NCBI GenBank assembly: GCA_025993015.1
Contig: DAJPFV010000001.1
Coordinates: forward strand, 186,001 to 250,000
Direction of reading: 5' to 3'
Source of the DNA: Coriobacteriaceae bacterium
Lineage (GTDB): Bacteria > Actinomycetota > Coriobacteriia > Coriobacteriales > Coriobacteriaceae
Length of the DNA: 64,000 nt
The notes beneath the pieces were generated by a model. The model saw nothing but the letters and a program-made list of their open reading frames with translations. It had not been told where the DNA came from and did not search any database. Below, piece by piece: positions 17,549 to 24,952 of this stretch. Made by a program: the position numbers and the translations under genes. Each line of letters begins with the position of its first letter. Position 1 is the first letter of the stretch.

Positions 17549-18815
17549 CTTAGAGGTCCTCGCGCCAGAAGGGCATGCTCATGCAGCGCGGGCCGCCGCG
17601 GCCGCGGGAGAGCTCGGCGGAGGGCACGACGAGAAGGTCCAGGCCCTCCTTGTACAGCACGTCGTTGGTGACGGTGTTGCGGGCGTAGACGCAGATCTTG
17701 CCGGGCTCGACGCACAGGGTGTTGGAGCCGTCGTTCCACTGCTCGCGGGAGGCCGCGATCGGGTCGCCGCCGCCGCAGGGGATCAGCTTGACCTGGTCGA
17801 CGCCGGTGGCGTCCTCCAGGACGTGCTCGAGGGTGTCCTCGATCAGGCGGATGTTCACGTCGCCCGGGTTCTTGCCGGCGGTCAGCTCGTAGACGCGCAG
17901 GGTGCCCATGATGGCGGGGTGGATCGTGAACTTATCGACGTCGATCTGGGTGAAGACCGTGTCGAGGTGCATGAAGGCGCGCGAGACCGGGATGTCGAAG
18001 GCCAGGATGCGCTCGACCTTGGAGTCGGAGTTCCAGAAGATGTTCTGGGCCATGACGTCGATGGCCGCGGCCTGGGTGCGCTGGGAGATGCCGACGGCGA
18101 GGGTCTTCTCGTTGATGTTCAGCACGTCGCCGCCCTCGGTGTGGAACTGGCAGTCGCGGCGGAAGTACAGGGAGACGTCCTTGTAGTCGGGGTGGTACTT
18201 GAAGACGTACTTGCCGTACAGGGTCTCGCGGTTGCGGGTGACCGAGTACATGCGGTTGAGGTTGACGCCCTCGCCGACGACCGCGAACGGGTCGCGGGTG
18301 AAGTAGAGGTTGGGCATCGGGTCGATGATCAGGTCGGACTCGGACTCGGAGTTGACCAGGGAGTCGAGGGTCGTGGACGCCGTGAGGGGCATGTCGATCT
18401 CGGCCTTGGTCATGCCGGCCATGGTCTTCTTGACGAACTCGAGGTTGTCCTCGATGGAGTCCAGCTTCTCGCGGACGATCTGCGGCATGTGCTGGCCGCG
18501 GATGCCGGCCTCGGCGATGTACTGGTCGGTGAACTCGGCGCGGGCGCCGGGGACCTGGTCGAACACCTCGGCGACGAGGTTCTCGAGGTAGAGGACCTCC
18601 ACGCCCTGGTCCCTCAGGATCTGGGCGAAGGTGTCGTGCTCCTGCTGTGCGACCTCCAGGAACGGGACGTCGTCGAACAGGAGTCGCTCGAGCTCGTCGG
18701 GCGGCAGGTTGAGGAGCTCGTCGCCGGGACGGTGCAGGCAGACCTTCCTGAGCTTGCCGATCTCGGAAGGCACGTGCAGACCTTTCGTCATGGCCTCCTA
18801 CCTTTCTTTCGGGCC
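17549..18815 (-). repeat. Long direct repeat, copy 1 (arginine deiminase)
   Basis: This 1267-base stretch is repeated at 20637-21903 with no insertions and only two base differences found by eye. It contains the whole deiminase gene plus the ribosome-binding region. Sequence similarity drops abruptly outside. Confidence 0.95.
17550..18791 (-). CDS. arcA: Arginine deiminase, copy 1
   Basis: Hydrolyses arginine to citrulline and ammonia in the cytoplasm, the first step of the deiminase pathway. It has 413 residues, the normal length. The conserved sites are FTRDPF, FHTEGGD, VFTQIDVDKF, CGGGDP and the catalytic Cys403 in GPRCMSMPF. It differs from copy 2 at one residue (TKAEID here, TKSEID there). 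Codon use is extremely GC-biased compared with the AT-rich upstream region, which suggests strong expression. The start has AGGAGGCC upstream. It heads the arcA-argF-antiporter run. Confidence 0.97.
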   Translation of the reverse strand: MTKGLHVPSEIGKLRKVCLHRPGDELLNLPPDELERLLFDDVPFLEVAQQEHDTFAQILRDQGVEVLYLENLVAEVFDQVPGARAEFTDQYIAEAGIRGQHMPQIVREKLDSIEDNLEFVKKTMAGMTKAEIDMPLTASTTLDSLVNSESESDLIIDPMPNLYFTRDPFAVVGEGVNLNRMYSVTRNRETLYGKYVFKYHPDYKDVSLYFRRDCQFHTEGGDVLNINEKTLAVGISQRTQAAAIDVMAQNIFWNSDSKVERILAFDIPVSRAFMHLDTVFTQIDVDKFTIHPAIMGTLRVYELTAGKNPGDVNIRLIEDTLEHVLEDATGVDQVKLIPCGGGDPIAASREQWNDGSNTLCVEPGKICVYARNTVTNDVLYKEGLDLLVVPSAELSRGRGGPRCMSMPFWREDL

Positions 18816-18873
18816 CCTGTCAGGGCCGATTCGTTAGCGCCCCTCCGTGTGAGGCGTTATTGCTGACGACATA

Positions 18874-18939
18874 TTTATATCCAAAATCAGTCCATACTTC
18901 CACCTCGCCCCCGAACGGTTTTATATGGGGGGTGAACGG
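18874..18939 (-). promoter_or_regulatory. arcA copy 1 promoter with twin GAACGG boxes
   Basis: Reading the minus strand: -35 TGGAAG (18902-18897), a 17-base spacer and -10 TATAAA (18879-18874). GAACGG on the plus strand occurs at 18913 and 18934, exactly 21 bases apart, with the nearer box ending 10 bases before the -35. The layout is the same at arcA copy 2, although the surrounding bases differ. This looks like the binding site of an activator. Confidence 0.65.
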
Positions 18940-18973
18940 CATACACATATACTTCACGCATGGCACACTTTGA

Positions 18974-19045
18974 TTTAATAAAGTTTATTTACGTGCTTAA
19001 ACGCGTTTTCAATCAAGATAGCAAATGGAACTAAACTTTATTAAA
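18974..19045. repeat. 14 bp inverted repeat in the AT-rich region upstream of arcA
   Basis: TTTAATAAAGTTTA (18974-18987) and its exact complement (19032-19045) are separated by 44 bases. A further AATAAAGTTT lies near 19132. The gap 18792-19363 has no gene; it holds the arcA promoter, these repeats and the aminotransferase terminator. Confidence 0.6.
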
Positions 19046-19169
19046 CCACCCTCAAATTGCATATTTCTAATAAAGCTATGAATAGAATTAGCGATTCATA
19101 CCACGTCTCAACCATTTTCATTTTTATTCAAAATAAAGTTTGTCCTATTCATTTCTGGTAAGCATATTA

Positions 19170-19199
19170 CCGTTTACCAGACGCTTTGTACCGTTCACC
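19170..19199. promoter_or_regulatory. Second pair of CCGTT boxes, opposite orientation
   Basis: CCGTTTACC (19170-19178) and CCGTTCACC (19191-19199) are again 21 bases apart, like the GAACGG pair at the arcA promoter but on the other strand and about 250 bases upstream. This could be a distal site of the same regulator. Confidence 0.45.
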
Positions 19200-19274
19200 G
19201 GAAGCTCAGTATAAGGCCCAGCGAATACCGGCTCGCCTTACGGCCTCATTTGTAACAACTTGACTTCTCGGTAT

Positions 19275-19315
19275 AGAAAAACAGTCCCGCTCCCCTCATG
19301 GGAAACGGGACTGTT
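19275..19315 (-). terminator. Terminator of the aminotransferase gene
   Basis: On the minus strand AACAGTCCCG and CGGGACTGTT enclose a 16-base loop that can form GTTTCCC pairing, followed by TTTTTCTAT. Strong Rho-independent terminator, isolating the aminotransferase from arcA copy 1. Confidence 0.85.
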
Positions 19316-19363
19316 ATCGATAATCGTAGGCAGATTTGAGCGGCCTTGAGAGCCGTCGGAATC

Positions 19364-20488
19364 CTAGCGATCGAACTCCGCCAGCGCCTCGCCCAAAAGC
19401 CTCAGGCCCTCGCGCAGAACGTCCTCGCTCGCGCAGTAGCCCAGGCGTGCGCCACAGGGAAGCTCAAAGCGGCAGCCAGGTACCAGCAGCACTCCCCTCT
19501 CGGACAGCAGGCGCTTGCAGAACTCCTCGTCATCCTCGGGAATGTCCAGCTGGATAAACGAGGTGGACACACCCTGCGGGGCCGTCCAGGAGACACGATG
19601 CTGCGTGTCGATCCAAGCTTGCGCGATATCGCGGTTTCCAAACACGATCTTGCGGTTGCGCTCGAGGATCTTGTCCTTGTGCTTGAGCACATAGGTCGCC
19701 AGGGCGTCGTTGAACACGCCGCCGCAAATCATGGTGTAGTCGCGGTACGTGCGAATGCGATTAGATACCTCTTCGTCTGCCACAACCCAGCCCACGCGGG
19801 CAGCAGGCGTCGAATAGGTCTTGGACACCGAGTTGGTGACGATGGCTTTCTCGTACACATCGGCCATCGACAAAAAGTCCTCGGTGTTCTCAAGCGGCAG
19901 GTACACCTCGTCGCACAGCACATAGGCGCCCACCGAGCGGGCGATCTCGGCAATCTGGCCGAGCGTATCGGCATCGAGCACCGTTCCGATGGGGTTCGAA
20001 GCGTTATTGATGCAGATGAGCTTGGTGTTGGGGCGCACCAAGCGCTTGAGCTGTTCGATATCGGGTTTCCACCCGAGCTCCTCGCGAAGCTCCCAATACT
20101 CGACCTCGGCACCCAGCGTGCGCGGAATCTCGTAGAGCGGCGCATAGGTAGGCCACTCGGCGATAACGTGGTCGCCGGGCTCGACTACAGCCATGATGGC
20201 GTTGAGATTGGCGCCCGTGCAGCCATTGGTCTGCAGAATGAGATGGGGATTGACCTCGCGACGATACAGTTTGGCGACCTCGGCCTTAAAGTCGGGCGAA
20301 CCCTCGATCCAGCCGTAGTTCATCTTCTCGCGGTCCAGGCGCTCGTAGAACGTGGCACCATCTTGATCGTCGAGCGCGCGCAGCTCGCCCATGGTAAGCG
20401 ACGAAATCGTCGACTGGGCGATATCCCACGTAGCGCTCTTCTCCCAAACGTTAAGCCATTCCTCAACGCCGATCGTCTTGATATCCAT
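19364..20488 (-). CDS. Fold-type I PLP aminotransferase
   Basis: Cytoplasmic class I/II aminotransferase of 374 residues from the ATG at 20488, which has AAGGAGC at good spacing. Motifs: the TNGCTGANL phosphate-loop region, NNASNPIG, LCDEVYLPL with the PLP-contacting Asp and Tyr, and the Schiff-base Lys in SVSKTYSTPAARVGW. Overall it resembles capreomycidine-synthase-like and aspartate-type aminotransferases of unknown substrate. It lies between the two arginine deiminase copies with terminators on both sides, so a role with an arginine-derived amino acid is possible but unproven. Confidence 0.82.
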   Translation of the reverse strand: MDIKTIGVEEWLNVWEKSATWDIAQSTISSLTMGELRALDDQDGATFYERLDREKMNYGWIEGSPDFKAEVAKLYRREVNPHLILQTNGCTGANLNAIMAVVEPGDHVIAEWPTYAPLYEIPRTLGAEVEYWELREELGWKPDIEQLKRLVRPNTKLICINNASNPIGTVLDADTLGQIAEIARSVGAYVLCDEVYLPLENTEDFLSMADVYEKAIVTNSVSKTYSTPAARVGWVVADEEVSNRIRTYRDYTMICGGVFNDALATYVLKHKDKILERNRKIVFGNRDIAQAWIDTQHRVSWTAPQGVSTSFIQLDIPEDDEEFCKRLLSERGVLLVPGCRFELPCGARLGYCASEDVLREGLRLLGEALAEFDR

Positions 20489-20546
20489 GGCCAAGCTCCT
20501 TACAAAAGCAGTCATCCAATCGTGTTGACGCTCCTCAAACAAGATT

Positions 20547-20574
20547 GGGGCGGTGCGAATACCCGCACCGCCCC
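20547..20574 (-). terminator. Terminator of arcA copy 2
   Basis: Perfect 11 bp stem GGGGCGGTGCG/CGCACCGCCCC with a 6-base loop, followed on the minus strand by AATCTTGTTT. It sits about 60 bases before the aminotransferase ATG; no clear separate promoter follows, so readthrough may feed the aminotransferase. Confidence 0.8.
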
Positions 20575-20636
20575 ATTGGGAGACATCTAATGGCAGCTAG
20601 ATGTATGTATTATGACCTGTACGGGTCCTTGAAGAC

Positions 20637-21903
20637 CTTAGAGGTCCTCGCGCCAGAAGGGCATGCTCATGCAGCGCGGGCCGCCGCGGCCGCGGGAGAG
20701 CTCGGCGGAGGGCACGACGAGAAGGTCCAGGCCCTCCTTGTACAGCACGTCGTTGGTGACGGTGTTGCGGGCGTAGACGCAGATCTTGCCGGGCTCGACG
20801 CACAGGGTGTTGGAGCCGTCGTTCCACTGCTCGCGGGAGGCCGCGATCGGGTCGCCGCCGCCGCAGGGGATCAGCTTGACCTGGTCGACGCCGGTGGCGT
20901 CCTCCAGGACGTGCTCGAGGGTGTCCTCGATCAGGCGGATGTTCACGTCGCCCGGGTTCTTGCCGGCGGTCAGCTCGTAGACGCGCAGGGTGCCCATGAT
21001 GGCGGGGTGGATCGTGAACTTATCGACGTCGATCTGGGTGAAGACCGTGTCGAGGTGCATGAAGGCGCGCGAGACCGGGATGTCGAAGGCCAGGATGCGC
21101 TCGACCTTGGAGTCGGAGTTCCAGAAGATGTTCTGGGCCATGACGTCGATGGCCGCGGCCTGGGTGCGCTGGGAGATGCCGACGGCGAGGGTCTTCTCGT
21201 TGATGTTCAGCACGTCGCCGCCCTCGGTGTGGAACTGGCAGTCGCGGCGGAAGTACAGGGAGACGTCCTTGTAGTCGGGGTGGTACTTGAAGACGTACTT
21301 GCCGTACAGGGTCTCGCGGTTGCGGGTGACCGAGTACATGCGGTTGAGGTTGACGCCCTCGCCGACGACCGCGAACGGGTCGCGGGTGAAGTAGAGGTTG
21401 GGCATCGGGTCGATGATCAGGTCGGACTCGGACTCGGAGTTGACCAGGGAGTCGAGGGTCGTGGACGCCGTGAGGGGCATGTCGATCTCGGACTTGGTCA
21501 TGCCGGCCATGGTCTTCTTGACGAACTCGAGGTTGTCCTCGATGGAGTCCAGCTTCTCGCGGACGATCTGCGGCATGTGCTGGCCGCGGATGCCGGCCTC
21601 GGCGATGTACTGGTCGGTGAACTCGGCGCGGGCGCCGGGGACCTGGTCGAACACCTCGGCGACGAGGTTCTCGAGGTAGAGGACCTCCACGCCCTGGTCC
21701 CTCAGGATCTGGGCGAAGGTGTCGTGCTCCTGCTGCGCGACCTCCAGGAACGGGACGTCGTCGAACAGGAGTCGCTCGAGCTCGTCGGGCGGCAGGTTGA
21801 GGAGCTCGTCGCCGGGACGGTGCAGGCAGACCTTCCTGAGCTTGCCGATCTCGGAAGGCACGTGCAGACCTTTCGTCATGGCCTCCTACCTTTCTTTCGG
21901 GCC
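20637..21903 (-). repeat. Long direct repeat, copy 2 (arginine deiminase)
   Basis: Same 1267-base unit and orientation as 17549-18815. The two copies lie 3088 bases apart and flank the aminotransferase gene. Recombination between them would delete that gene. Confidence 0.95.
20638..21879 (-). CDS. arcA: Arginine deiminase, copy 2
   Basis: Second arginine deiminase, 413 residues, identical to copy 1 apart from one Ala-to-Ser change near residue 140; one more base change is silent. All catalytic residues, including Cys403, are kept, so both should be active. The near absence of silent differences over 1.2 kb means recent duplication or ongoing gene conversion. It has its own promoter with the same twin boxes and its own terminator, so it forms a separate transcription unit. 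Confidence 0.97.
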   Translation of the reverse strand: MTKGLHVPSEIGKLRKVCLHRPGDELLNLPPDELERLLFDDVPFLEVAQQEHDTFAQILRDQGVEVLYLENLVAEVFDQVPGARAEFTDQYIAEAGIRGQHMPQIVREKLDSIEDNLEFVKKTMAGMTKSEIDMPLTASTTLDSLVNSESESDLIIDPMPNLYFTRDPFAVVGEGVNLNRMYSVTRNRETLYGKYVFKYHPDYKDVSLYFRRDCQFHTEGGDVLNINEKTLAVGISQRTQAAAIDVMAQNIFWNSDSKVERILAFDIPVSRAFMHLDTVFTQIDVDKFTIHPAIMGTLRVYELTAGKNPGDVNIRLIEDTLEHVLEDATGVDQVKLIPCGGGDPIAASREQWNDGSNTLCVEPGKICVYARNTVTNDVLYKEGLDLLVVPSAELSRGRGGPRCMSMPFWREDL

Positions 21904-21961
21904 TTACTGGCCGAATGTATCAGCGCCCCTCCGTATGGGACGCTGCTTGCTGACAGCTCTA

Positions 21962-22027
21962 GTTATATCCAAAAACCACCTGCAATTCCACCTCGCCCCC
22001 GAACGGTCAGCAAAGTGCGATGAACGG
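21962..22027 (-). promoter_or_regulatory. arcA copy 2 promoter with twin GAACGG boxes
   Basis: Minus strand: -35 TGGAAT (21990-21985), 17-base spacer, -10 TATAAC (21967-21962). GAACGG on the plus strand lies at 22001 and 22022, 21 bases apart, 10 bases from the -35. Besides boxes and promoter, TTCCACCTCGCCCCCGAACG is common to both arcA promoters. The rest of the 21904-22430 gap is AT-rich with no gene; a lone CCGTTCAC lies at 22336. Confidence 0.65.
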
Positions 22028-22404
22028 TATATCTCATATGATTCCCCCATGATGCACTTCGGTTCTCTAAAGCAGGTTTTCAAAGGTAAATGTTCTTTTT
22101 TCTAAGGAATTAAGCTAGATTGCACAAATATTTTCATGTTTAGGAATTGCATAGCTAAAACGGTTTTCTGCATATATATGTCGTTTGTTCATGATTCAAT
22201 TTGGATTCGATTATATTCAGCTCGCAATCATTCTTATTCATACATCCTCACCAATTGAGTATGGATATAGATTGTTTCTAAACGAGTTGGGCAGTTAGTT
22301 GCATGCCTTGGCAGCGTAAGAAGTAGGTAAAGATACCGTTCACGCAATACGTCCGTGCCACAGGTCGACTAAATTGAGACAATAGTGAATAGTGTTAGGC
22401 TACC

Positions 22405-22419
22405 GTCCCCTGTGGGGAC
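22405..22419 (+). other. Small hairpin in the ppk1 leader
   Basis: Perfect GTCCCC-TGT-GGGGAC palindrome ending 11 bases before the chosen ppk1 ATG, followed by GAACGGAC. It lies close to the start codon and could influence initiation. Confidence 0.4.
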
Positions 22420-22430
22420 TGAACGGACAG

Positions 22431-24839
22431 ATGCATATGCCGAGCAAAATCGAAAAGAAGCAAGCCGCCGCAAAGCTGCGCAAACCGCCGCGCGACTTCT
22501 CATACACGCAAAACCGAGAGCTCAGCTGGCTACGCTTTGACAACCGCGTGCTCGACGAAGCCTTCGACGAAACCGTTCCGTTATTCGAGCGACTAAAGTT
22601 CGTCTCGATCTTCGAGTCCAACCTCGATGAGTTCCTCATGGTGCGCGTGGGCGGCCTGTCCGATCTGGCGGAGCTCAAAAAACAACCTGTCGACAACAAG
22701 AGCAATATGACCGCCTCCGAACAGGTCGATGCTGTCATGGCCGAAATGCCCGGGCTCCTTACCCGTTGGGAGTCCATCTTTAAGAGCATCGAGGGCAAGC
22801 TCGACACCTTGGGCGTTCACCGCGCCCACATCGATTCGCTTACGCCCGAGGAGCGTACCTTTGTAACCCGCTACTTCCAGGCCTACGTGTCGCCGGTCAT
22901 CTCGCCGCTGGTCATCGATCCTCGCCACCCCTTCCCCAACCTGCGCAACGGCGCGCTCTATCTGGCCTGTGGTCTGGACGGCGCCACCGACGAGGAGAGC
23001 CTACTGGGCCTTATCGAGATTCCCGCCTCGATGAACCGCGTGGTCGAGATCCCCTCGCCCACCGGCACCTACTCCTACATCTTGCTCGAGGACGTCATCC
23101 TCGCCTGCCTGGACAGCTGCTTTGGCTCCTATAAGCCGCTGGATCGTGCGCTGATCCGCGTCACCCGCAACGCCGACATCGATCCGGACGGCGAGGGCGT
23201 CGAAGAGGAAGAGGACTACCGCCAGCACATGAAGCGCATTCTCAAGAAGCGCCTGCGCCTGCAGCCGGTAGTGCTCGCGGTCTCGGGGTCGCTCGAGAAG
23301 GCGACGCTCAAGACTATCCGCAAGGCGCTCGAGCTTTCGCGCCGCTCTGTCTTTACCTGCGATATCCCGCTCAACCTGGGCTACGTCTTTGGCATTGAGG
23401 GCAAGATTCCCGAGCACCTGCGCAACGAGCTCCTCTTTACGCCGTTTAAGCCACAGCCCAACCCCACCATCGACATGACCCGCTCCATCCGCGAGCAGGT
23501 GCTGCAGCACGACAAGCTGCTCTTCTACCCTTACGAGGCCATGAATCCGTTCCTGGATCTGGTACACGAGGCAGCCTACGATCCCGAGTGCATCTCGTTG
23601 CGCATCACGCTCTACCGCGTGGCCAAGCAGAGCCGCCTATGCGAGTCGCTGATCGATGCCGCCGAGAACGGCAAAGAGGTCACGGTGCTCATGGAGCTCC
23701 GCGCCCGCTTTGACGAGCAGAACAACATCGAGTGGGCCGAGCGTCTGGAAGAGGCAGGCTGCACCGTCATCTACGGCTCCGAAGGCTTTAAGTGCCACTC
23801 CAAGATCTGCCAGCTCACCTATCGCGAGGGCATGGCGCTCACCCGCCTCACGCTCTTGGGCACCGGCAACTTTAACGAGAAGACGGCCAAACTCTACAGC
23901 GACTTTATGCTCATGACAGCCCATCCCGGCATCGGTGAAGACGCCAACCTGTTCTTCCGCAATCTGTCGCTGGGCAACCTGCGCGGCGACTACCGCTTCC
24001 TGGGTGTGGCGCCCGTCGGACTGAAACCGCTCATCATGCGCGGGCTTGACCGCGAGATCCAGCGCGCCCTTGCCGGCGAGCCCGCCCGCGTGTTCTTTAA
24101 GCTCAACTCACTGACCGACCGCGAGGTTATCGACAAGATCGCCGAGGCATCGTGTGCCGGCGTGCGCGTAGACATGATCATCCGCGGCATCTCGTGCCTC
24201 AAGCCCGGTGTTCCGGGCAAGACCGAGAACGTGCATGTCCGCTCCATCGTCGGACGCTTTTTGGAGCACGCGCGCGTCTATGCTTTCGGCGTGGACTCGG
24301 ACATGATTTACCTGAGCTCGGCAGACATGATGACGCGCAACACCGAGCACCGCGTGGAGATTGCCTTCCCCGTGCTCGACCCCACCTGTCGCGCTCTGGT
24401 GCACGAGTACATGGGCATGCAGCTGCGCGACAACGTGAAGGCCCGCAGCCTCACGAGCGACGGCACCTGGGTCCCCGTGGAGCGTGCAGAGGGTGAGAAA
24501 CCCTTCAACTCACAGGAAGCCCTGCTGGAGCGCGCCTATCGCAACGCCGAGGCCGCGCCCGAGCCCGTCATTGAGGCGGAACCTGCCTCCGAGGCCGAGC
24601 CGCAGCCAGTAGCACCCAAGGTCCAAGAGGTCCAGGCGACCGTCATTGAGCCCGAGCCTGCACCTGCACCTCAGCCCGATCCGCAGGTCACCAAGCCCGC
24701 ACCCGAGACGAGCGCCCGTCGCGATAAGCCCGCTGGCAAGACCAAGGCCATCGAGCGCCATCGCCCCGGCCGCGTGCGCATGGGCCTGGGTCTGATCGGC
24801 CTGGGTCTTAAGACGCTCATTACCGGCAAGACGAAATAG
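22431..24839 (+). CDS. ppk1: Polyphosphate kinase 1
   Basis: Reversible synthesis of inorganic polyphosphate from ATP. I start at the ATG at 22431 (another is at 22437, and a GTG further upstream is open), giving about 802 residues. The N-terminal YTQNRELSWLRFDNRVLDEA, the central FTPFKPQPNPTIDM-like region, the phosphohistidine in GFKCHSKICQL and SADMMTRNTEHRVE are typical. After the conserved end near residue 700 there is an unusual tail of about 100 residues: a Pro/Glu/Ala-rich stretch, then a basic segment ending GRVRMGLGLIGLGLKTLITGK that could form an amphipathic helix. No ppx neighbour is seen. Confidence 0.93.
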   Translation: MHMPSKIEKKQAAAKLRKPPRDFSYTQNRELSWLRFDNRVLDEAFDETVPLFERLKFVSIFESNLDEFLMVRVGGLSDLAELKKQPVDNKSNMTASEQVDAVMAEMPGLLTRWESIFKSIEGKLDTLGVHRAHIDSLTPEERTFVTRYFQAYVSPVISPLVIDPRHPFPNLRNGALYLACGLDGATDEESLLGLIEIPASMNRVVEIPSPTGTYSYILLEDVILACLDSCFGSYKPLDRALIRVTRNADIDPDGEGVEEEEDYRQHMKRILKKRLRLQPVVLAVSGSLEKATLKTIRKALELSRRSVFTCDIPLNLGYVFGIEGKIPEHLRNELLFTPFKPQPNPTIDMTRSIREQVLQHDKLLFYPYEAMNPFLDLVHEAAYDPECISLRITLYRVAKQSRLCESLIDAAENGKEVTVLMELRARFDEQNNIEWAERLEEAGCTVIYGSEGFKCHSKICQLTYREGMALTRLTLLGTGNFNEKTAKLYSDFMLMTAHPGIGEDANLFFRNLSLGNLRGDYRFLGVAPVGLKPLIMRGLDREIQRALAGEPARVFFKLNSLTDREVIDKIAEASCAGVRVDMIIRGISCLKPGVPGKTENVHVRSIVGRFLEHARVYAFGVDSDMIYLSSADMMTRNTEHRVEIAFPVLDPTCRALVHEYMGMQLRDNVKARSLTSDGTWVPVERAEGEKPFNSQEALLERAYRNAEAAPEPVIEAEPASEAEPQPVAPKVQEVQATVIEPEPAPAPQPDPQVTKPAPETSARRDKPAGKTKAIERHRPGRVRMGLGLIGLGLKTLITGKTK

Positions 24840-24862
24840 TCGTTTGTAGAAGCAGTTTGTAG

Positions 24863-24906
24863 AAGCGCCCCGCATTTGAGGAAAGCCTCGGATACGGGGC
24901 GCTTTT
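24863..24906 (+). terminator. Terminator of ppk1
   Basis: AAGCGCCCCG pairs with CGGGGCGCTT, with an inner GAGG/CCTC stem, followed by TTTTCCC. Two direct copies of GTTTGTAGAAGC precede it. Confidence 0.85.
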
Positions 24907-24952
24907 CCCTGCTACCATGGTGCGAACAACAACGCGAATGACAGGCAGGAAT

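Noticed and set aside
16443..18866. Very long plus-strand open frames opposite the arginine deiminase and carbamoyltransferase genes
   Set aside because: They mirror extreme GC codon bias in the real minus-strand genes; the translations are Val/Gly/Leu/Asp-rich with no domain, and no ribosome site supports them.
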